From assembly GCA_038326615.1 (NCBI GenBank), contig JBBQKF010000088.1, forward strand, positions 1-12,013: a DNA stretch of 12,013 bases. Reading direction: 5' to 3'. The translations under genes and the position numbers were made by a program. This stretch comes from JBBQKF01 sp038326615 (GTDB lineage Bacteria > Bacillota > Clostridia > Saccharofermentanales > UBA5734). Numbering within the stretch: the first letter of the stretch is position 1; every line of letters starts with the position of its first letter. Positions 1 to 5,123 of this stretch are shown here, in pieces. The notes beneath the pieces were generated by a model, which was not told the DNA's origin, made no database searches, and saw only the letters and a program-made list of their open reading frames with translations.

Positions 1-336
1 GTTGTTGATAGTATAAAAGATTATGAGAAAATAGGTGGACTTGAGGAACTTTTAAATTGCATATCATCTGTCCCTTATTTAGATGAAAAACAGCTAATAG
101 TTTTTTTGGATGCTTATAATATGCAGTTTCTATATCAAAAGGCAGGGTTTATTTTAGAGAATTATAAAAACGAGCTGCAAGTATCTGACCAATTTATTGA
201 TTATTGCAAAAGAAAAACAGGCAAAAGCACTCGCTATTTAACAAAGGATAGCGGTACGTATTGCACTGAATGGAAATTGGTTGTTCCGGAAGGTTTGTTT
301 GGAATGACTGAGCAAGGAGGCACTCCACTTGTATAA
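1..336 (+). CDS. abiEi: AbiEi family antitoxin, C-terminal part (5' end outside window)
   Basis: The frame is open from base 1, so the gene starts to the left; about 111 codons are visible, ending in TAA. The protein reads LLNCISSVPYLDEKQL, then QKAGFILE, and ends in KLVVPEGLF. This fits the C-terminal domain of AbiEi, the antitoxin of the AbiE type IV toxin-antitoxin system. In that family an N-terminal winged helix represses the operon and the C-terminal domain is needed for antitoxicity; the winged helix would lie outside the window. The strongest support is the next gene, a typical AbiEii toxin, which begins 8 bases before this stop codon. The overlap implies translational coupling, usual for this operon. 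The assignment rests on C-terminal pattern plus context. An internal ATG at 106 is not a likely start because the frame continues upstream with family-like sequence. Confidence 0.8.
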   Translation, partial: VVDSIKDYEKIGGLEELLNCISSVPYLDEKQLIVFLDAYNMQFLYQKAGFILENYKNELQVSDQFIDYCKRKTGKSTRYLTKDSGTYCTEWKLVVPEGLFGMTEQGGTPLV

Positions 337-1279
337 TTACGATAAAAATTATATTGCCAAAAGAGCTACAGAGCTTGGTTTTATAAGAGATACTTTGGAA
401 AAAGTATACCGTTTGGCAGATGTTTTAGAATATTTGAACACAAACCCAGTTTTAAAGGATAACTTAGCATTAAAGGGCGGTACAGCAATAAATCTTACTG
501 TTTTTAATTTGCCGAGGCTGTCGGTAGATATTGACCTTGATTATTTGGGTGCTGACAGTAGGGATGAAATGCTTGAAAACAGAGAAGTTATTAATATGAC
601 CCTTTCAAAGTTTATGTTGGCGAGTGGCTATTCACTTAGTCCTAAGACAAAAAATCCGCATAGTCTTGATTCGTGGGTTTATGAATATGTTAATGCGGTA
701 GGCAACAGAGATAACATAAAAATTGAAATCAATTATTCTATGAGAATGCATATTTTTCCGACGAATGAAATGAAAATTATTACCGAGCATTTTGTCAGTG
801 AATACAAAGTAAAATGCTTAGCTGCTATTGAAATATTCGGAAGCAAAATAAATGCATTACTGAGTAGAGCGGCAGCAAGGGATTTATACGATGTTTACAA
901 TATGATAAAGTTTGGACTGTTTGACGACGAAGAACAAGCACTTCTTAGGAAGAGTGTGGTGTTTTATGCAGCAATTTCTGCTAAAGTAATCAACAAGAAT
1001 TTTGATACTGGTGTTATTGATAGTATTACAAAATACAAGATTAGAACTGACTTATACCCTGTAATTACAAAAAGAGATGCGTTTGATTTAGATAGTGCAA
1101 AAAAATCTGTAAAGGATTATATTTCAGAGCTTATGGTGTTAACGCCACAAGAGCAGGAGTTTTTAAACAGGTTTGAAAATAAAGAATATATGCCGGAGTT
1201 AATTTTTGATAACGAAGAAATTTTAGGCAGAATTAAAGAGCACCCAATGGCATTATGGAAAATTCGAGAGTTAAAATGA
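329..1279 (+). CDS. abiEii: AbiEii/AbiGii family nucleotidyltransferase toxin
   Basis: A 316-residue protein with DNA polymerase beta-like nucleotidyltransferase motifs. LKGGTAINL (residues 48-56) is the G-G-S/T motif, and DIDLDYLG (67-74) supplies the metal-binding D67 and D69. KIEINYSMR (131-139) and KINALLSRAAARDLYDVY (173-190) match the later family motifs. AbiEii toxins transfer nucleotides to RNA targets and cause growth arrest in abortive phage defence, with AbiEi as antitoxin. The start is TTG at 329, with AAGGAGG at 314-320 (8-base spacing); it overlaps the end of abiEi by 8 bases, so the two are translated as a unit. Length and motifs look intact, so an active toxin is expected. No clear terminator follows; instead a methyltransferase-gene remnant begins within ~70 bases, suggesting this operon lies at the edge of a mobile element. 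RNA substrate and phage range cannot be inferred. Confidence 0.92.
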   Translation: MYNYDKNYIAKRATELGFIRDTLEKVYRLADVLEYLNTNPVLKDNLALKGGTAINLTVFNLPRLSVDIDLDYLGADSRDEMLENREVINMTLSKFMLASGYSLSPKTKNPHSLDSWVYEYVNAVGNRDNIKIEINYSMRMHIFPTNEMKIITEHFVSEYKVKCLAAIEIFGSKINALLSRAAARDLYDVYNMIKFGLFDDEEQALLRKSVVFYAAISAKVINKNFDTGVIDSITKYKIRTDLYPVITKRDAFDLDSAKKSVKDYISELMVLTPQEQEFLNRFENKEYMPELIFDNEEILGRIKEHPMALWKIRELK

Positions 1280-1345
1280 AATGTTTTGTAAAAAACACAA
1301 AAAAGCTTAATTTATTTGTATTTTGCAATGTGTTTTCTATCAAGG

Positions 1346-1399
1346 TATTCAGATACCTCAAGCCACGTTGAGACCGTTGTCTTAATGTCACAAAAGTAA
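1346..1399 (+). pseudogene. Remnant of RumA/RlmD 23S rRNA uracil-C5 methyltransferase C-terminus (copy 1)
   Basis: Reading from 1346 to the TAA at 1397-1399 gives YSDTSSHVETVVLMSQK. This matches the well-conserved end of RumA/RlmD-type methyltransferases (FPxTSHVExVVLLSR). Only this tail is present: sequence further upstream in frame does not resemble the enzyme and hits a stop at 1289-1291. The rumA 3' end, including the codons for HVE, is a known target of site-specific recombinases of Firmicute ICEs. The fragment is therefore best read as the chromosomal side of an attachment junction, or a scar of one, with the AbiE genes on the element side. A diverged second copy lies at 4551-4619. Confidence 0.75.
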
Positions 1400-1470
1400 A
1401 ACTCTAAACAATTGAAAATGCTACATTTCAAAATTCATAAAAGACAAAAGTAAATATATTCACTCGACCC

Positions 1471-1517
1471 ATACCCTCGATAAGCGTTCATGGGAACATA
1501 TATCGAGGGTATATTTT
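1471..1517 (+). terminator. Hairpin with T-run, possible intrinsic terminator
   Basis: ATACCCTCGATA (1471-1482) and TATCGAGGGTAT (1501-1512) form a perfect 12-bp stem with an 18-base loop, followed by ATTTTT. It lies behind the rumA remnant and before the marR promoter, so it could end transcription from the AbiE side. The loop is long and the T-run short, so efficiency is uncertain. The right arm and the bases before it (TGGGAACATATATCGAGGG) resemble 4726-4743, so the hairpin may also be part of repeated flanking DNA. Confidence 0.45.
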
Positions 1518-1579
1518 TGATCACTATAATGGTTTTTTTAGGGTGGCAGTTTTTATTCATAAATTTTTATAAAAAGGTA

Positions 1580-1608
1580 TTGACGTATCATGAAAGGTAA
1601 TGTATTAT
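1580..1608 (+). promoter_or_regulatory. Sigma-A type promoter of the marR operon
   Basis: The -35 TTGACG (1580-1585) and -10 TATTAT (1603-1608) are separated by 17 bases. Transcription would start near 1614-1616, about 40 bases before the marR start, inside the palindromic operator immediately downstream. Confidence 0.75.
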
Positions 1609-1611
1609 CTA

Positions 1612-1633
1612 TATAGGTAATAACATACCTATA
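1612..1633. promoter_or_regulatory. Palindromic operator, likely MarR autoregulatory site
   Basis: TATAGGTA-N6-TACCTATA is a perfect inverted repeat of 8-bp arms with centres 14 bp apart, a size that suits a dimeric winged-helix repressor. It covers the predicted transcription start and ends 8 bases before the AGGAGG ribosome site, so bound repressor would block initiation. Extra AGGTA half-sites occur at 1575-1579 (before the -35 box) and 1595-1599 (in the spacer). The link to the MarR protein encoded just downstream is inferred from position. Confidence 0.65.
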
Positions 1634-1653
1634 ATTCATTAGGAGGTAATGTT

Positions 1654-2124
1654 TTGAGCAAAATTGAATCATTGAAAGACCAAAAATTTGTTTTTGGATC
1701 AGTCCAAATAGTAGCAAATAAGATGAATACTTTGCTAGAAAGAGAACTTAAAGAATATGACATAACATCTAAACAATGGTTTCTTACGGTTGTAATAGAA
1801 AATTCGTTTGATAAACCTCCTACCATAAAAGAAGCCGCTAAGGCAATGGGAAGTTCTCACCAAAATGTAAAGCAATTAGCTTTAAAGCTTGAGCAAAAGG
1901 GGTTGGTTAGTCTAGAAAAGGATAAAAAGGATGGTAGAGTTACAAGGATTAGACTCACAGATTTAAGTTACAAGTTTTCTGAAATAATACAAGCAAAAGC
2001 TTCAATCTTTACGGGAGATCTATTTATGGGGATTGTGGCGGAAGAAATGTCAAAGGCAAGGATAGTGCTTTATAGTATGATGTCTAACTTAGCTAAGATG
2101 GAACAAGATGGACAGGAAGATTGA
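1654..2124 (+). CDS. MarR family transcriptional regulator
   Basis: A 156-residue winged-helix protein. Helical N-terminal dimerisation segment ~10-40; helix-turn-helix ~57-83 (IKEAAKAMGSSHQNVKQLAL); wing ~86-102 with the family signature DKKDGRVTRIRLTD; C-terminal dimerisation helices ~105-150. MarR proteins are usually repressors of their own operon, released by small ligands or oxidation. The start is TTG at 1654, with AGGAGG at 1641-1646. A TATAGGTA-N6-TACCTATA palindrome sits over the promoter, supporting autoregulation. The stop TGA shares a base with the ATG of the next gene (TGATG), so the regulator and the membrane proteins behind it form one translationally coupled operon. No cysteine is present, so thiol-oxidation sensing of the OhrR type is unlikely. 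The ligand is unknown. Confidence 0.93.
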   Translation: MSKIESLKDQKFVFGSVQIVANKMNTLLERELKEYDITSKQWFLTVVIENSFDKPPTIKEAAKAMGSSHQNVKQLALKLEQKGLVSLEKDKKDGRVTRIRLTDLSYKFSEIIQAKASIFTGDLFMGIVAEEMSKARIVLYSMMSNLAKMEQDGQED

Positions 2125-3044
2125 TGAAACGTATAGAAATAATACTTGAAAGTGAGATTGTCAGGATGAGGAAATATAAAGTATTCATAAATATTCTCGT
2201 TTTATGTATCATTTTTTTAGCTCTATTAACTTGTCTTTTTGGGTTGTTTTCCAGTGGTGGCAACGGGGCATATGAATTCAAGTCTATTAATAATGAAACT
2301 GTGAAAATTTTCGGGGAAGGTGTATATCAGAACGATTCAATATCTGTCGTAGCGCAAGGGAAAGCTTCTGATTTAATCACACTATTGTTGGGAATACCCC
2401 TATTGATTGGCTCGCTATATTTCGCAAACAAAGGATCTTTTAAAGGAGAACTAATGCTAACAGGGACTTTGGGATATTTTCTTTATACTTATATGTCATA
2501 CACGTTTTTGTGGACGTATAATCCCTTGTTTATAATATATATAACCCTAATGGCTGCAAGCTTGTATGCGTTTATCCTAAGCTTTATGTCCTTTGAAATT
2601 GAAAAAGTACCCGCAATGTTTAACGAAAAGCTACCAATAAAATTTCTAGGTGGATTTCAATTGTTTGTGGGATTTGCTATTGGAATGATGTGGATTGGGA
2701 AAATTGCACCATCAATATTTAATCAATCAATTCCGTCGGGATTGGAGCACTATACAACGTTTGTTATTCAGGGCTTGGATCTTGGTATAGTTGTTCCAGC
2801 GGCTATCCTTTCGGGAATACTCATAATCAAACGAAAACCCTTCGGTTATTTACTATCATCCGTAATAATTATTAAGGGAGTTACAATGTTAACATGTATA
2901 TCGGCCATGATTATAAACATGAGTTTAAAGGGTGTTGAAATGAGTTTAGTCGAGGTTCTTGTCTTTCCTATGTTTAATCTATTGGCAATAATTTGCTTAA
3001 TCTTATTGTTTAAAAACACAAATAAAAGCCCAGGGAGAATTTGA
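2124..3044 (+). CDS. Multi-pass membrane protein of unknown function (paralog A)
   Basis: I do not recognise a named family. The 306-residue protein has about eight hydrophobic spans: ~20-42, 70-92, 95-116, 118-142, 158-180, 203-225, 228-255 and 265-292. A polar loop (~45-70) between the first two contains FGEGVYQND. It is clearly homologous along its length to the next gene product; shared features are GVY-D/N, a TLLL/TLFI-xxPxxxxS span, GTLxY, ASxYAxI, the GGF/SGFxLF...WIG span and the GYxLS span. ATG at 2124 overlaps the marR stop and has AGGAAG just upstream; a TTG at 2121 in the same frame is less likely. Operon position suggests its expression is controlled by the MarR protein, perhaps in response to a membrane-active compound, but no transport motif or catalytic residue supports a specific role. 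Confidence 0.85.
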   Translation: MKRIEIILESEIVRMRKYKVFINILVLCIIFLALLTCLFGLFSSGGNGAYEFKSINNETVKIFGEGVYQNDSISVVAQGKASDLITLLLGIPLLIGSLYFANKGSFKGELMLTGTLGYFLYTYMSYTFLWTYNPLFIIYITLMAASLYAFILSFMSFEIEKVPAMFNEKLPIKFLGGFQLFVGFAIGMMWIGKIAPSIFNQSIPSGLEHYTTFVIQGLDLGIVVPAAILSGILIIKRKPFGYLLSSVIIIKGVTMLTCISAMIINMSLKGVEMSLVEVLVFPMFNLLAIICLILLFKNTNKSPGRI

Positions 3045-3073
3045 AAATGAAACTTAATGTTGGAGGGATTAGA

Positions 3074-3883
3074 ATGAGGCAGAAGAAAATGCTCGGATTA
3101 TATAGTTTATCAATAATTATTGCTATATGTGCAGTATTTACATCCATAGGCGGGATATTCTTTGAAGGTGTATATAGGGATAATCAACTAATTGTTTCAG
3201 TTATGAGGGCGAATGATATTGTAACTTTATTCATTGCAGCACCAATAATGTTTGCTTCAATATTTTGGGATATCAAAAACTCATACAGGGCAAGACTTAT
3301 CTGGATTGGGACGCTTTTTTATATGATGTATAACTTTATGTTTTATTTGTATGGCGTTGCATTTAATAGCTTTTTCCTTTTCTATGTTTTCTTGTTTACT
3401 GCATCCGCATATGCAATTATATTTGCATTTATTAAAACAGACATAAAGTTAATAGCAAAAAATTTTTCGGAAAAAACTCCTGTTAGAATGATTAGTGGAT
3501 TTATGCTGTTCTTCTGCCTACTGCTCGGTGGCCTTTGGATAGGGATGTCCATGTCTTATTTGTTTACAGGGGAAATTCCACAAACGGTTATTGATAGTGG
3601 GCACCCGACAGCTGTTGTGTTCGCAACGGACCTGTCTATTCTAATTCCAGCCATAGCCTTAGGGGCGATTCTTTTATGGAAAAAAAGAGAGTGGGGATAT
3701 ATACTGTCTACTGTTATGATGGTGAAAGCAACCACCTATGGTACGGGATTTATAATAATGGGAATTATTACATATATGGATATTGGAGTAAAAGATTCCA
3801 TGCTTCCTTTATGGGCATTTCTTACATTGGGATGTATTCTATCACTGATTAGTTTAATTAAAAACTTAGGGAATGAATATTAA
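3074..3883 (+). CDS. Multi-pass membrane protein of unknown function (paralog B)
   Basis: Homologous to the preceding gene and about as hydrophobic, with 7-8 predicted membrane spans. Conserved elements are FEGVYRD (after span 1), GTLFYMMYNFMFY, ASAYAIIFAF, SGFMLFFCLLLGGLWIG and the W-GYILS span near the end. Divergence from paralog A is high, so the duplication is old or both came in together. I chose ATG 3074 because GGAGGG (3062-3067) lies 6 bases upstream, giving 269 residues. In-frame TTG 3041 and ATG 3047 overlap or abut the previous stop with a weaker GGGAGA site; using them would add 11 (TTG) or 9 (ATG) residues. Two related membrane proteins in one operon suggest a hetero-oligomeric complex, an inference only. 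No ATPase partner is nearby, so it is not an obvious ABC transporter. Confidence 0.82.
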   Translation: MRQKKMLGLYSLSIIIAICAVFTSIGGIFFEGVYRDNQLIVSVMRANDIVTLFIAAPIMFASIFWDIKNSYRARLIWIGTLFYMMYNFMFYLYGVAFNSFFLFYVFLFTASAYAIIFAFIKTDIKLIAKNFSEKTPVRMISGFMLFFCLLLGGLWIGMSMSYLFTGEIPQTVIDSGHPTAVVFATDLSILIPAIALGAILLWKKREWGYILSTVMMVKATTYGTGFIIMGIITYMDIGVKDSMLPLWAFLTLGCILSLISLIKNLGNEY

Positions 3884-3924
3884 AAATGTGCGGTGACAAT
3901 TCTTTATAATATGTAAGAGAAGTT

Positions 3925-4513
3925 ATGAAATACATCAAGAGAACACCTTTGATCGCAATGATTATAATGGTAGTTATATCTATTTCAAATTTGTTTGGGT
4001 TATATTGCAGGAATGTCAGTTTTAATTAAAGTAGTGTTCCTCTTTATCAATAAAGCACTTGAAAAAAACATTTAGCAGAAGTGGTTTAGACAGAAAAGCA
4101 ATTAGAATTAATATGAGAGATAGAAAAACTTGGGTCTAGGTTGCATTATCCTGAATTGTGGATCGGTGAGTATCACAATCGCAAATTTTTTCCCCTGGAT
4201 TCACAGAGCATGTACTTGAAAGGACAGAGATTTTACTTTCGTTTGATAAAGTAATTTTATTAATATTCCAACTTGTGGTTCTTGCATTAGGAGAAGAAAT
4301 TGCGTGGCGTGCTTTCTTTCAAAAGCAGTTAAGTAAAGTCCTTCCATTTGGCTGAGGGAAATATTATAATTGTAATATATGATATTTTCTTTGTCTTCAT
4401 CAATAATGTTTTATATGGAATTATATTTGATAAGTCAAATAATGTGTGGATTAGGCAATATCATATTTTAGCGCGAATCTATTGATGTTATTGTCTTAGT
4501 GTTTCTTAAATAG
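3925..4513 (+). pseudogene. Decayed CPBP family (PF02517-type) intramembrane metalloprotease gene
   Basis: An ATG at 3925 with an AGAGAAG site before it opens a hydrophobic N-terminus (MKYIKRTPLIAMIIMVV...), but the frame stops at 4027-4029. A later frame, 4197-4355, reads GFTEHVLERTEILLSFDKV and then GEEIAWRAFFQKQLSKVLPFG (EEIAWR at 4293-4310). That is the glutamate-rich catalytic motif of CPBP proteases, relatives of CAAX prenyl proteases and bacteriocin-immunity proteins. It stops at TGA 4353. A third frame from 4357 resembles the conserved span ...VIYDIFFVFINNVLYGIIF, then W-I-x-x-x-x-H-I-L-A, and a last frameshift leads to VIVLVFLK and TAG at 4511. The histidine motif expected after LPFG is missing, so there is a deletion as well as several frameshifts. 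It follows the marR operon on the same strand and probably once belonged to it. The gene is not functional as read. Confidence 0.82.
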
Positions 4514-4550
4514 TGTTTTGATAGACATTTTTCCGCGAACCTAAGGTTCC

Positions 4551-4619
4551 ATTGACATCAATGCTGTCCTCTTGAGCCATGTAGAGACAGTGGTATTGAT
4601 TTCAAGAATTGAGAAGTAA
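4551..4619 (+). pseudogene. Remnant of RumA/RlmD methyltransferase C-terminus (copy 2)
   Basis: The frame ending at TAA 4617-4619 reads VLLSHVETVVLISRIEK, again the conserved end of RumA/RlmD-type uracil methyltransferases. Compared with copy 1 (1346-1399) it keeps HVETVVL-S but ends with the more usual SR-I-EK. Upstream, IDINA (4551-4565) replaces the expected VDMFP, so the match breaks down near 4565 and the fragment is not translatable as an enzyme. Immediately before it are two small palindromes, GAACC-TAA-GGTTC (4537-4549) and CATTGACATCAATG (4550-4563). It sits just behind the CPBP pseudogene and marks the right border of the marR segment. Confidence 0.75.
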
Positions 4620-4640
4620 TAAAGCTGAAAATGACTGTAG

Positions 4641-4720
4641 ATAAAGAGGTTTTAAACATTGAGACTTTCTCGCACTGTGCTGCGAGAAGTTACAATGATT
4701 AAAACCGCTTATTTTTATTT
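4641..4720. terminator. Long imperfect hairpin with T-rich tail
   Basis: Arms of about 33 bases pair around the loop CTGTGC (4675-4680). The inner stem TTCTCGCA/TGCGAGAA is perfect, and the outer parts include GGTTTTAA/TTAAAACC and CATTG/CAATG with a few bulges. TTATTTTTATTT follows on the plus strand. It lies 20 bases after the second rumA tail, consistent with an old terminator of that gene; the symmetric A/T flanks could let it act in both directions, including for the minus-strand gene that ends at 5124. Confidence 0.5.
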
Positions 4721-5123
4721 GTGGTGGGAACATATCGAAGGGGTGAAAAATGATAAAGTTGAGGAAACAGAATAGATAATGGATGTTTTTGAGTAGGCTG
4801 AGAAGAGGGTATGGATATTGAATAATATTTTAAAATCAGACCATAAAACTCTTTTGTCAGGAACAAGAGTCTCCTACTAAAAGGCTGCTACTTTATTCAA
4901 CAAGAGTCAAATATTCGCCATCAAAAACGGTGATGAATACTTAGTGGGGATACGTAAGTATTTTTGGACTTAATCTACCAGGCCGATAAAACACCAATAT
5001 AAAATTATAACTAGGGACTACTTGGAAGGGTTGCATAGTTAATATCAATTGAAATAATATGGTTCATTAAGAAAATGGATTGAATTTGTCTTAACAAAAG
5101 AGATAATATAAAATTATTAATTT
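4721..5123. other. Gene-free, probably decayed DNA
   Basis: No convincing coding sequence was found on either strand. A frame at 4726 opens with WEHIEGVKNDKVEETE and stops at once; its first bases resemble 1490-1508, so it seems to be shared flank of the rumA remnants. The 10-base sequence AACAAGAGTC occurs at 4862-4871 and 4899-4908. ACTCTTTTGT and ACAAGAGT around 4848-4870 can pair imperfectly and might terminate transcripts. The minus-strand HD-GYP gene ends into this stretch, without a clear T-tailed hairpin next to its stop. Confidence 0.5.

Larger units (their letters stand above)
1361..4590. mobile_element. Candidate island between two RumA-tail direct repeats
   Basis: The DNA between the two rumA C-terminal remnants holds marR, two membrane protein genes and the CPBP pseudogene, all in one direction. 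The repeats share AGCCA-Y-GT-W-GAGAC at 1361-1374 and 4575-4588, the region where rumA-targeting recombinases are known to act. Such repeats would arise if an element integrated beside an existing junction and later lost its recombination and transfer genes. No integrase, recombinase or excisionase is visible here, so this is a proposal about origin, not an identified element. Confidence 0.3.

Noticed and set aside
1629..1826. Minus-strand open frame opposite the start of marR
   Set aside because: It covers the marR ribosome site and N-terminal codons, has no upstream ribosome site and resembles nothing known.
3905..3910. Perfect TATAAT as a promoter for the CPBP pseudogene
   Set aside because: No acceptable -35 hexamer lies 16-18 bases upstream and TATAAT is common by chance in DNA this AT-rich; the pseudogene was probably read from the marR promoter.
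4862..4908. Direct repeat AACAAGAGTC, two copies 37 bases apart, as CRISPR-like or att sequence
   Set aside because: Only two short copies exist, with no spacer regularity and no associated gene; chance or local decay is more likely.
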